A DNA stretch of 28,408 bases from JAZDKP01 sp043802925. Its GTDB lineage: Bacteria; Fibrobacterota; OXYB2-FULL-49-7; JAEUSG01. Position 1 is the stretch's first letter. Every line of letters begins with the position of its first letter. This document shows positions 1 to 7,965 of this stretch, one piece after another. The translations under genes were made by a program, and so were the position numbers. The notes beneath the pieces were generated by a model. It worked only from the letters and a program-made list of their open reading frames with translations, was not told where the DNA came from and searched no databases. The DNA is taken from the NCBI GenBank assembly GCA_043802925.1, contig JAZDKP010000276.1:1-28408 (forward strand), read 5' to 3'.

Positions 1-897
1 ACTCCGGATGATTTCATCCTTTTCCGTCTGCCAACTGTTGTCCTGCCATGCGGTATAAAAAGCCTTCCAGAACGGGTCCGGCAGGCGGACTTCTCCATTC
101 TCCTGGATATCCTTGTCCCCGTCCCGTCTCCGGACCAATTCCTTGTTCATGTCAAAAAGAGCCGTGGCTTTCAGGAGTCCTGGCTTTTCATAAACAGCGG
201 CCAGTGAAACTTTCAGGTTGAATGGCAGCGGATCCGCTTGATCCGGACGGATATAATAAATGTTCGGTCCCATGTTCTGCAGCGTCACGCCCGCGGAAAA
301 GATGCGCAAGAATTGCTCCCGATACAGGAAACCGAAATCAAAGGCGAACGATTCGGCGACAGCATGTATACGCCGGTTTCCAATGATAATGTCCGCCAGG
401 TTGGAATAGATATACTTGAAGTTCAGTCCCAAAGCATAGGAGGCCGGGCCCTTTACCATTGGTATTTTTCCGGCAAGCGACAGAATGATATAATCATCAT
501 AAGAATTGAACCAACCCAGGGTGCGCCCGAGCGAATCCGTCCATTCATTCTTTCCAAAAGAAATATGGTTACTCGTGACGGCAAGCGCGAACAACTCCCT
601 GTAACGGCCATAAAGGCTGACATTCCGGTGGGTGAGGTCCTCTAACCCGAATTCGGGCAGCAGGTATTCAAAGTCGTACGTAGCGCCCACGGGAATGCCC
701 GCACCGGGCTCGATGAAAAAAAGGCCCGCGGGATTGTAATGGACCGCACCCGGGTCATAACAGGCGGCGCCGCCCGCTTCGCCCATGGCGGAATACCGGG
801 CATGGGTGGGGAGCATGAGCGTGGGCAACGCGGCCTGGCCCACACAAAAGGCAGGGAAGGGAAGCAGGAGCAGGAATAGGAGAAAAAGCCGGCGCAT
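1..897 (-). CDS. PorV/PorQ-family outer-membrane protein (3' end outside window)
   Basis: Reading back from the ATG at 897 gives an uninterrupted frame of 299 codons that leaves the window at base 1, so the C-terminus is missing. It opens with a hydrophobic signal peptide (MRRLFLLFLLLLPFPAFCVG). Then comes the typical start of the PorV/PorQ (UPF0164) barrel family: ARYSAMGEAGGA followed by an NPAGLFF motif near residue 60. The rest alternates aromatic and small residues (YALGLNFKYIYSN, FRIFSAGVTLQNMG-like stretches), as expected for beta strands. In known members PorV is an outer-membrane shuttle protein of the type IX secretion system, while other paralogues are of unknown role; which applies here cannot be told. 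Two proteins in this window carry C-terminal sorting-like domains, which fits. A promoter-like pair lies directly upstream (908-936). Confidence 0.8.
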   Translation of the reverse strand, partial: MRRLFLLFLLLLPFPAFCVGQAALPTLMLPTHARYSAMGEAGGAACYDPGAVHYNPAGLFFIEPGAGIPVGATYDFEYLLPEFGLEDLTHRNVSLYGRYRELFALAVTSNHISFGKNEWTDSLGRTLGWFNSYDDYIILSLAGKIPMVKGPASYALGLNFKYIYSNLADIIIGNRRIHAVAESFAFDFGFLYREQFLRIFSAGVTLQNMGPNIYYIRPDQADPLPFNLKVSLAAVYEKPGLLKATALFDMNKELVRRRDGDKDIQENGEVRLPDPFWKAFYTAWQDNSWQTEKDEIIRS

Positions 898-907
898 GAT
901 TGATGGA

Positions 908-936
908 AAGATAACTCTTGACGGAGGCAAACGCAA
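908..936 (-). promoter_or_regulatory. Promoter for the PorV/PorQ-like gene
   Basis: On the minus strand TTGCGT (936-931) and TATCTT (913-908) are separated by 17 bp. The -10 box ends only 10 nt before the ATG at 897, giving a predicted leader of a few bases, and no Shine-Dalgarno is visible. Inferred from the hexamers alone. Confidence 0.45.
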
Positions 937-1023
937 TCGACACCACGTCCCCAGGCTCACTGCTCCCAATTTCATGTTGTCGCCGGGACAGCTAAAAAAA
1001 AGAGGGGCGATTATGACGCGTAA

Positions 1024-3451
1024 TCATCCTGTCCCTTTTTTCCAGTTCCTTTTTTTCAGGAACGAAAAAACGACCAGCAGCGGCCACCAGAGGCCGGCGC
1101 CCACGGAAAACCCGGAATCCCCGATGAGTTTCAGGCTCAACAAATCCTCAAACGGATTATCGTTGACAAGATAAGTCCATGTCGAGGAAGGCGCCTTTAC
1201 CCCCAGAGAATCCAGATCCGCCCTCCCCCTGTCCGGGGAAATGCGAAGGAACATTTCCATCGCATCCGCTTCGCTTTCCACCAGCATTTGCCCAAAAAGG
1301 TCAATGGCCATCTTATGAAACTCAAATAAAGGGTCCTGGCCCCCCATCCGTTTCCAATGGATGTTCTCGCGGATTTCAGTGATGTCCGCAAGGTAACGGG
1401 ACCATGCTTTATCCAGGCAAAAAAGCGAAAGATCCCGGCATAACGACAACACTCCGTCTCGGCCCTGCCTTTCCATGAGTTGGCGGAAATGGCCGGAAGC
1501 GTTCTCCTCGAATAGCTGAAGAGCGGAATCCCCGGAAAGCGCGGCATTCCGTTGGGCGGTGATGATTTTCCGCTGTTCCTCGATAAGGGATGAATATTTG
1601 AACAGGGTGAGTTTAATTTCAAGGTTCTGGCCTTCCACTATTCGCTGGACCCGATTGATTTCATGGTACACCCACCGGTCGTGGATCGTGTCCCCGGAAA
1701 GGTTTTCCATCCGCCCGGCGGGCACCAGATCGCGTAACCGGTACCGGACAAAGAGTTCGTCCTCCAGGCTTAAAAAAAACCGCGTGACGCCGGGATCGCC
1801 CTGCCGGCCGGCCCTTCCCCGCAGCTGGTCGTCAATGCGACGGCTTTCGTGACGGTGGGTGCCGATGACATAAAGTCCGCCCAGAGCAACGACCTGTTTT
1901 TTTTCCTTCTCGTCCCCGTTCCCCAGCCGGATATCCGTGCCGCGGCCCGCCATGTTGGTGGAAACCGTGACCGCGCCGGCCCTTCCGGCTTGGGCGATGA
2001 TGCGAGCCTCAAACTCGTCATCCTTGGCGTTCAGGACTTCGCAATCCACTCCCCGCACGCGCAGGGCCGCGGCCAGGTCCGCGGACTCCTCCACGCTTCC
2101 GGTGCCGACCAGCACCGGACGTTGCACGGAATGAGCCTGCTCAATCTCGCTGACCAGTGCCTCCCGCCTGGCTTCCCGGGTCCGGTAGAGGGCGTCGGGC
2201 CGGTCCTCCCGGACGCAAGGCGCATGGGGCGGGATGACAGTGACGGGCAGGCGGTAAAATTCCGTAAACTCCCTTTCAGCAGCCCGGGCCGTTGCGGTCA
2301 TGCCGCATAACCGGGGGTACAGCCGGAGAAAATGCTGGAGCGTGATGGAATTCAGAAGGGAGCCTTTGGCCCGGACCCACAGGTCTTCCTTGGCTTCCAG
2401 CGCGGCCTGCAGACCGTCGGGCCAGCGCCGCTTGTCCGCCACGCGTCCCGTGAATTCGTCGACCAATTCCACCTTTCCGTCCCGAACGAGGTAATCCCGG
2501 TCGCGGTGCAGGAGGTGCGCGGCGTGCAGGGCGGAATGGAGGAGCGCCAGCGTTGCGTGGTTCTCCTCGTCATAAAGGCTGCCGCAGCCCAGCACCGCCT
2601 CGACGCGCCGGGCGCCGGCCTCGGTCAGGTGAATGTTCCGCGCGTATTCGTCCGTATCAAAGTCACGCGGCTGCACCAGCGCGCGGGCGATGCCGGCCAT
2701 GCGGAGGACGGCGTCGCTTTCGGAAGCCGGGCTGTTGTTTGCGGCCTCGGCGATGATGAGCGGGACACGGGCCTCGTCGATGAGGATGGAGTCCGCCTCG
2801 TCCACCACGGCAAAATGGAAGGCGCGATGGACACGGTCCGTGTCCGCATAGCAAAGGTTGTCGCGAAGATAATCAAAACCCGCCTCCTTGGCGGTCAGGT
2901 AGGTGATGTCCGACGAATACGCCTGTTGGCGCACCGCCACCGGCATTCCCTCCTGCACCCGTCCCACGCGGAGTCCCAGAAACGCGTAAATCGGCCCCAT
3001 CCAGTGTGCGTCGCGCCGCGCCAGGTAATCGTTGAAGGTCAGCACGTGCACGCCTTTGCCAACAAGAGCGTTCAGACAAGCGGGAAAAACCGCGGCCACC
3101 GTCTTCCCCCTCCCCGGTCTGCATTTCCGCGATACGCCCGCGGTGCATGACGATGCCTCCCAGGATTTGTTCGTCATAGGGTTCCAGCCCGAGTGTGCGC
3201 CGGACGGTTTCCCGGACCAGGGCAAAGACTTCGGGAAGCAGGCTGTCCGGGCTTTCCTTTTCCTGCGCCCGCTTTTTCAGGCAACGGGCCATTTCCCGGA
3301 GCTGGCTGTCGCTCATGGTCCGGCAGGAAGTTTTGAGCGCGTCAATTTGACCTAGAATTTCACGGTAGTGTGACAGGTCGTCTTCCAACAGGCTGCCGTT
3401 CAGTTGCCGGTGAAACCGCCGGAATCCAGAGAGTAAATTTTTTATGTTCAT
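1024..3451 (-). CDS. SecA-like preprotein translocase ATPase, frameshifted at Walker A
   Basis: Two overlapping frames together make one SecA homologue of about 808 residues. The first (from ATG 3451) reads through the SecA N-terminus to GGIVMHRGRIAEMQTGEG. The second continues with KTVAAVFPACLNALVGKGVH to the TGA at 1024. One extra G in the 5-G run at 3106-3110 separates them, inside the GEGKT Walker A. Visible further on are DEADSILIDEAR (DEAD at about 217), the helicase motif TNMAGRGTDI, HESRRIDDQLRGRAGRQGD, and a helical scaffold ending GGQDPLFEFH. In the family this motor drives preproteins through SecYEG. Unlike housekeeping SecA, there is no C-terminal Cys-rich zinc site; instead the protein ends in a hydrophobic segment (WWPLLVVFSFL) plus a basic tail, so it may be membrane-anchored. 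It is probably a SecA paralogue, last gene of an operon 2 bp after DUF1638. The shift may be a sequencing error or a real break. Confidence 0.85.
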
Positions 3452-3453
3452 TT

Positions 3454-4164
3454 TTACCGTACCGCCTTAACGACCTCCGCATCGTTGCTCGCAGCAGCGG
3501 CCTCCCCGGGTTCCACAATAAGGAAGTCCGCGGAATCCCAGTTGCCTTCCATAAAATCCAGGAGGAGCACCGGGTCCCCGGCGAGTTCATCGTAACGCCA
3601 CCCCAGCCAGGCCGCGCATTCCTTTGTAAAAGCTTTGTGCGCCGCGGAATCGCCAAGGCCGAGGTCCACATACGCGGCGTTGGAGTAGTTTTTAATCCAG
3701 GCCTGTTCCATTTCCATAAGGTACTGCGCGTTTTCCTCGCCGTACTTTTCCGCGTATTCCTTGAGCAGTTGCTCACACCGCGTGCGTCCAGGCTGGGTAC
3801 CGGTCTCAATCCAGCCCGGACTGTACCAGTAGGTACCGGGATGGGTGTCAAAGTATTCACGGTAGCGTTCCTTGGAACCAAGAAGGAAGGTGATACAGTC
3901 ATGGGCCCGGGCGATAACGAGTCTTTTTTTCCGCGCCCGGATGCCCACAAGGCCGTTGCTGCAGAGGCCGTAGCCGAGAAGGACCGCGTCCGCGTTTTCG
4001 GGCGCTGCATCCACCGCAGCCTGGAGCCGTTCGCGCAGAATTTCAGGCGTATTATGAAGTCCCTGCTCGAGGTAATGGAAGGTAACGGTGTTCTTGGATA
4101 GACCCGCAAAATGATCCAACTCACGCTTCAGGACATGGCAGGCGATAATGTGATAATTTGGCAT
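3454..4164 (-). CDS. DUF1638-domain protein
   Basis: 236 residues, cytosolic by appearance (no signal peptide or membrane segment). It matches the DUF1638 pattern: an N-terminal IIACHVLKRELDHF, then LEQGLHNTPEILRERLQ, VLLGYGLCSNGLVGI around residues 60-75, ARAHDCITFLLGSKERY near 85-100, and GTYWYSPGWIE. The conserved Cys and His residues in these blocks suggest a metal or cofactor site. The family has no established activity; members elsewhere are found near corrinoid-dependent methyltransferases, but no such gene is present here. It starts 3 bp after the permease stop and ends 2 bp before the SecA-like start, so the three genes are almost certainly co-transcribed. The ATG at 4164 is preceded only by a weak purine stretch, as expected for a translationally coupled gene. 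Confidence 0.85.
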   Translation of the reverse strand: MPNYHIIACHVLKRELDHFAGLSKNTVTFHYLEQGLHNTPEILRERLQAAVDAAPENADAVLLGYGLCSNGLVGIRARKKRLVIARAHDCITFLLGSKERYREYFDTHPGTYWYSPGWIETGTQPGRTRCEQLLKEYAEKYGEENAQYLMEMEQAWIKNYSNAAYVDLGLGDSAAHKAFTKECAAWLGWRYDELAGDPVLLLDFMEGNWDSADFLIVEPGEAAAASNDAEVVKAVR

Positions 4165-4167
4165 TCT

Positions 4168-5814
4168 TTATTTCAACAACCGCTTCTTTCTACGCCCGAG
4201 CACCCACATGCCACTGCCCAGAAGGAACACGACCGCACTGGCAAGGCCCGCGGTGTGCGGCCGCAGGTTGACCTCGGCCCACGAGGCGTCGCCCACCACC
4301 TGCAGGTAAGTGAGCAGCGAGAGCAGGCCAAAGAGCAGGCCGTTGATAAGAAGCGCCACACCGAAAAACTGGAGACGATAGGCGGCGTTGACCGGGACAT
4401 GGCCCGTGCCGGCCGCATCCGCGAGCCGGCTCCTTTTGCGGCCGTAAAAATAATAGAGCACGAGCCCGGCATCGAGCCAGACAAGGAAGCGGAGCCAGGT
4501 GAGTACAGGCAGGCTGAACATGAGATAAAGGCAAAAGAGCACCGAGAGCGGCGCCACCAGCCACAGGAATGGCACGTGGAACGAGCGGGAGGCGTCAGGC
4601 CGTATTTTGCGCAAAGCCACCACGGCGCAGGTGACAATGACAAAGGCAAAGAGCGTGCCAATATTGGTGAGTTCCGCCACGGTGCCGATGGGCACCAGCA
4701 TGGCCGTCACGGCCACGATGCTACCCGTAATGATTGTGGTGATGTAAGGCGTGCCAAAGCGCGGGTGCACGCGCGAGACCTTTTCCGGGAGCAGGCCGTC
4801 ACGCGACATGGCAAAGAAAATGCGCGGCTGGCCCATGAGCATGACCAGAAGCACGCTTGTGATGCCCATGACCGCGCCCACGGAAATGACGCCCGAAGCC
4901 CAGTCCTGGTGGATGAAGGAGAGCGCGTAGGCCACGGGCGCTTTGACAAACTCGGCCTTCATGTCCGGGGAGGCAATCATGTCGCGGATGGGCACGATGC
5001 CCGTGAGCACGGCCGCCACGGTGATATAAAGGACGGTGCAGACCACCAGCGAGGCGAGGATGCCGATGGGCAGGTCGCGCCGGGGGTTGCGCGCCTCCTC
5101 GGCCGTGGTGGAGACCGCGTCAAAGCCGATATATGCAAAGAAAATGACCGCCGCGCCAGTCATAACCCCGGTCCAACCAAAAGGCATAAAGGGCGACCAG
5201 TTGGCGGGCTTGACGAATTTGGAACCGAAGACGATGAAGAAGCCGATGACCAGGAGTTTGATGATCACGATGACGTTGTTGACGCGGGAGCTTCCCTTGG
5301 TGCCCGTCACGAGCATGACCGTGAGCAGGGCCACTATCCCTGCGGCCGGCAGGTTGCAGGGCGGGTTGCACGCCCAGGCCGGGACAAGGACGCCCACGCC
5401 TTTGAGCAGGTTGACCATATAGCCGGACCAGCCGATGGCAATGGCCATGCACGAGACCGAGTACTCGAGGATGAGGTCCCAGCCGATGACCCAGGCAAAG
5501 AGCTCGCCCAGCGTGACATAGGCGTAGGTGTAGGCGCTACCCGAAATGGGTATCATGGAAGCGAACTCCGCGTAGCAGAGTGCGGCAAAAGCGCAGGCCA
5601 ACCCCGCCACCACAAACGAGAGCAGGATGGCCGGGCCCGCGTACTGCGCGGCCGCCACGCCTGTGAGCACAAAGATGCCGGTCCCGATGATTGCGCCGAT
5701 ACCCAGAAAGGTGAGGTCCAGAGGGCCCAGCACGCGCCGGAGGCGGTGGCCCTTCTCCTCGGCGTTGGCCAGAATGTCTTCAATCTTCTTTTTAGCGAAA
5801 AGATTGGCGGTCAT
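4168..5814 (-). CDS. APC-superfamily amino-acid permease (CAT-type)
   Basis: 548 residues, nearly all hydrophobic helices. The N-terminus has the APC signature LTFLGIGAIIGTGIFVLTGVAAAQYAGPA split over residues 34-62, then CYAEFASMIPISGSAYTYAY, and FFAYIGFDAVSTTAEEARNP at about 235-255. These are hallmarks of the cationic amino-acid transporter (CAT/YfnA-like) branch, which carries amino acids across the inner membrane in symport or exchange. About twelve to fourteen membrane segments can be counted, the last two after residue 470. The specific substrate cannot be read from sequence. It is the first gene of the operon with DUF1638 and SecA-like genes. Upstream, TATTTT ends 6 nt before the ATG, hinting at a leaderless message, and a palindrome (5837-5865) could be an operator. 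Confidence 0.92.
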   Translation of the reverse strand: MTANLFAKKKIEDILANAEEKGHRLRRVLGPLDLTFLGIGAIIGTGIFVLTGVAAAQYAGPAILLSFVVAGLACAFAALCYAEFASMIPISGSAYTYAYVTLGELFAWVIGWDLILEYSVSCMAIAIGWSGYMVNLLKGVGVLVPAWACNPPCNLPAAGIVALLTVMLVTGTKGSSRVNNVIVIIKLLVIGFFIVFGSKFVKPANWSPFMPFGWTGVMTGAAVIFFAYIGFDAVSTTAEEARNPRRDLPIGILASLVVCTVLYITVAAVLTGIVPIRDMIASPDMKAEFVKAPVAYALSFIHQDWASGVISVGAVMGITSVLLVMLMGQPRIFFAMSRDGLLPEKVSRVHPRFGTPYITTIITGSIVAVTAMLVPIGTVAELTNIGTLFAFVIVTCAVVALRKIRPDASRSFHVPFLWLVAPLSVLFCLYLMFSLPVLTWLRFLVWLDAGLVLYYFYGRKRSRLADAAGTGHVPVNAAYRLQFFGVALLINGLLFGLLSLLTYLQVVGDASWAEVNLRPHTAGLASAVVFLLGSGMWVLGRRKKRLLK

Positions 5815-5836
5815 TGCAATAAAATAATTCTTTTCC

Positions 5837-5865
5837 CGCGCTAAGGAAGTAATTCCTTAAACGCG
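5837..5865. promoter_or_regulatory. Palindrome upstream of the permease operon
   Basis: TAAGGAA (5842-5848) and TTCCTTA (5853-5859) form a perfect 7-bp inverted repeat with a 4-bp spacer, flanked by CGCG on both sides (5837-5840 and 5862-5865). It lies about 25 bp upstream of the permease start, between divergent genes where no transcript should end, so an operator is more likely than a terminator. Confidence 0.4.
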
Positions 5866-5983
5866 TTGCCCTTGGAGCAAGCGTTCCTCAACGGCATTGA
5901 ATGTGAGATTGCATTCCGTCACACTCGCCCCCCCTTGCCCCGCAGGCCTTTCAAGACACCCCCACCCCAGCAGCCTTGCGGCA

Positions 5984-5997
5984 CAAGGATTTCCTTG
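5984..5997. promoter_or_regulatory. Small palindrome overlapping the HU -35 box
   Basis: CAAGGA-TT-TCCTTG is a perfect inverted repeat that overlaps the proposed -35 hexamer of the HU gene (5995-6000). A repressor bound here would block that promoter. It shares AAGGA/TCCTT half-sites with the palindrome at 5842-5859, although the spacing differs. Confidence 0.3.
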
Positions 5998-6023
5998 CGC
6001 ATCGATGTGCGGTTACCTATATT
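5995..6023 (+). promoter_or_regulatory. Promoter of the HU gene
   Basis: TTGCGC (5995-6000), 17 bp, TATATT (6018-6023). The start codon follows at 6064 behind a strong Shine-Dalgarno (GAGGAGG, 6052-6058), leaving a leader of about 35 nt. Confidence 0.6.
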
Positions 6024-6063
6024 TTAAAAAGTCGTTCACTTAACCTAAACAGAGGAGGGATGC

Positions 6064-6327
6064 ATGAACAAAGGTGATCTCATCGTCGCAGTTGCCAAGG
6101 ACCTGAAGGTTTCCAAGGCCATGGCGGAAAAGACCGTCAACTCAGTTTTGAGCACCATCAAACGGAACACCAAAAAGGGTGTCCAGCTGATCGGCTTCGG
6201 CAGCTTCAGCGTTTCAAACCGCAAGGCTCGCAAAGGCCGCAACCCGCAGACCGGCGCCACGATTACCATCAAGGCGTCACGGGTCGTGCGTTTCCGCGCT
6301 GGCAAGGACTACAAGAAGTCCGTATAA
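6064..6327 (+). CDS. HU/IHF-family DNA-binding protein
   Basis: 87 residues, close to the usual 90 for HU. The helical N-terminal half (MNKGDLIVAVAKD, MAEKTVNSVLSTI) is followed by GFGSFSVSNRKARKGRNPQTG at residues 44-64, which is the family signature with the DNA-intercalating NP tip, and a basic C-terminus (FRAGKDYKKSV). HU binds and bends DNA without strong sequence preference as part of the nucleoid. The gene stands alone with its own promoter, a near-perfect Shine-Dalgarno 5 nt before ATG, and a terminator just downstream, consistent with high, independent expression. HU and IHF cannot be separated firmly on sequence alone. Confidence 0.95.
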   Translation: MNKGDLIVAVAKDLKVSKAMAEKTVNSVLSTIKRNTKKGVQLIGFGSFSVSNRKARKGRNPQTGATITIKASRVVRFRAGKDYKKSV

Positions 6328-6360
6328 AGTAACCGCGACGTTAACGTCACGCTTATGGAG

Positions 6361-6393
6361 ACGGCCGCCTCGAAAGAGGCTGCCGTTTTTTTA
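6361..6393. terminator. Rho-independent terminator between HU and the convergent regulator gene
   Basis: An 11-bp stem (ACGGCCGCCTC, 6361-6371; GAGGCTGCCGT, 6376-6386) with a single mismatch and a GAAA tetraloop is followed by seven T (6386-6392). It terminates the HU transcript; the stop codon of the convergent gene (6391-6393) lies within the T run. Confidence 0.85.
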
Positions 6394-7797
6394 TTTCTTG
6401 AATTCTTCCTTACGGATGCGGTACCGCGTGAGGAGCTTGTGAAGCTGGCGCGTTGTGATACCGGCCCCGCCGGCGGAGCGCTTGATGCTGCCCTTGTGCC
6501 TGGACAGGAGCTCCCGGAGGTAAAGGATTTCGATGTTCTCCACCCCCTTGCGCCGCACCTCGGCCAGCGTGAGCGACAGATCGGGCAGCGGCGTTGTCAA
6601 CGACGGATCGGACGAGAAAAGTTCCTTGGGAAAGCTGTCACGCGTGAGCGTGTGCGCGGTTTCGAGCAGATAGGCGCGCTCGATGAGGTTCTCGAGCTCG
6701 CGGATGTTGCCGGGCCACGGATAGTTTTCAAAGGCGCGAAGCACCACGGCGTCCACGCCCTGGATGGCCTTGAGATAGAACTTGTTCAACCGGTTGAGGA
6801 AGACGTCCACAAAGAGGGGGAGGTCCTCAAGGCGTTCGCGCAAGGGGGGAATTTCGATGGGAAAGACACTGAGCCGGTAGTACAGGTCGCGGCGGAAGGC
6901 GTTGTTTTCGCTCATCTGCTTGAGGTCGGTGTTGGTGGCCGCAATGATGCGCGCATCGCAGAGGATGGTTTCCTCGCCGCCGACACGTTGAAAGGTGCGG
7001 TCCTGGAGGATCTGTAGCAGCTTGATCTGGGCCGCGAGCGTGATGGTCCCTATTTCATCGAGGAAAATGGTGCCCCCGCCCGCAATTTCGAACTTGCCGA
7101 TGCGCTTCCGGATGGCGCCTGTAAACGCCCCCTTTTCATGGCCGTAGAGCTCGCTCTCGATGAGCGAGTCAGGGATGGCGCCGCAGTGTTCGCTGATGAA
7201 CTTGTTCTCGGGCCGCCGTGAAAGACGGTGGATGAGCCGCGCCAGCACCCCCTTGCCCGTGCCCGTCTCACCCGTGAGCAGGACCGTGGTCTTGGCCGGG
7301 GCCACGGACTGAATTTTCTCATACACCTTTTTCATGACCGGGCTGTTGGATTGGAAAGTTTCGAGCGGGTCCTCCTCAATGAACTGGTCGCGCAGGTAAT
7401 CGAGCTCGGACTGCATGAGACTGAATTCGTAGGTCGTCTGAATGATGTATTTGACCTCGTCCGGGTCGATGGGATACGTGAGGTAGTTGACCGCGCCCGC
7501 CTTGACCGCGTTGACCGCGTCCTTGACCCGTTCGTGCGGCCCCATGACCACAATCTGAACCGCCGGCGACAGGGAGAGGAAGGCCTGGAGCGCCTGCTTG
7601 AAATGGTGGATGCTCTGCTGCGTGCCCTCGGGAAGAAAGCGGAGGTCGATGAAGAGGAAGTCGTAGCGCGAATGCTTGAAGCGTTCGTAGCAGTCCGCGC
7701 GGTCCGCGGCGGTTTCCGCGGCGTACTCGGTGTCGAGGCTCGAACGGATGGTCTCGCAGGCCGCGCTGTTGTCTGAAGCAATGAGGACCGATTTCAT
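6391..7797 (-). CDS. NtrC-family sigma-54-dependent response regulator with atypical receiver
   Basis: 468 residues from the ATG at 7797; an upstream ATG at 7884 would add a 29-residue hydrophobic-like extension before the receiver strand and is less likely. Domains: receiver (1-120), AAA+ sigma-54 activator (about 145-390) with Walker A GETGTGKG (176-183), GAFTGA loop (223-228) that contacts sigma-54, and FLDEIG Walker B; C-terminal Fis-type helix-turn-helix (about 430-468). Such proteins remodel sigma-54 RNA polymerase when activated. Aligning the receiver with NtrC, the phospho-Asp is kept (D51) but the conserved Thr/Ser is Gly86 and the conserved Lys before Pro is Tyr108 (LTYPID); only one of the two N-terminal acidic residues remains. 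Phosphorylation control may therefore be altered or absent. No histidine kinase is adjacent. A TATATT box lies upstream at about 7815-7820. Confidence 0.92.
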   Translation of the reverse strand: MKSVLIASDNSAACETIRSSLDTEYAAETAADRADCYERFKHSRYDFLFIDLRFLPEGTQQSIHHFKQALQAFLSLSPAVQIVVMGPHERVKDAVNAVKAGAVNYLTYPIDPDEVKYIIQTTYEFSLMQSELDYLRDQFIEEDPLETFQSNSPVMKKVYEKIQSVAPAKTTVLLTGETGTGKGVLARLIHRLSRRPENKFISEHCGAIPDSLIESELYGHEKGAFTGAIRKRIGKFEIAGGGTIFLDEIGTITLAAQIKLLQILQDRTFQRVGGEETILCDARIIAATNTDLKQMSENNAFRRDLYYRLSVFPIEIPPLRERLEDLPLFVDVFLNRLNKFYLKAIQGVDAVVLRAFENYPWPGNIRELENLIERAYLLETAHTLTRDSFPKELFSSDPSLTTPLPDLSLTLAEVRRKGVENIEILYLRELLSRHKGSIKRSAGGAGITTRQLHKLLTRYRIRKEEFKK

Positions 7798-7965
7798 GGT
7801 GGCATCAAAATAATATATTGCGGCCGGAAGCGGCAGAGGAGATGCGGGAAATAAAATGGATGGAAAAATCAAACAGGAGGTCAAATCCCTTTCTCACGTA
7901 TGATGTGAATGGAAACACGGTTGCGAAAGCCAAAACGGTTTAAACACAAAGAAGGAGATCCGTCC

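Noticed and set aside
238..645. 135-codon + strand frame at the left edge
   Set aside because: Lies opposite the PorV/PorQ-like gene, which has a signal peptide and family motifs over the same bases.
2332..3150. 272-codon + strand frame opposite the SecA-like gene
   Set aside because: Antisense shadow of conserved SecA motifs; no recognisable domain.
4111..5844. 577-codon open frame on the + strand opposite the permease
   Set aside because: It is antisense to a clear APC permease; its His/Asp/Arg/Gly-rich product has no fold-like pattern and is a by-product of GC-rich codon positions.
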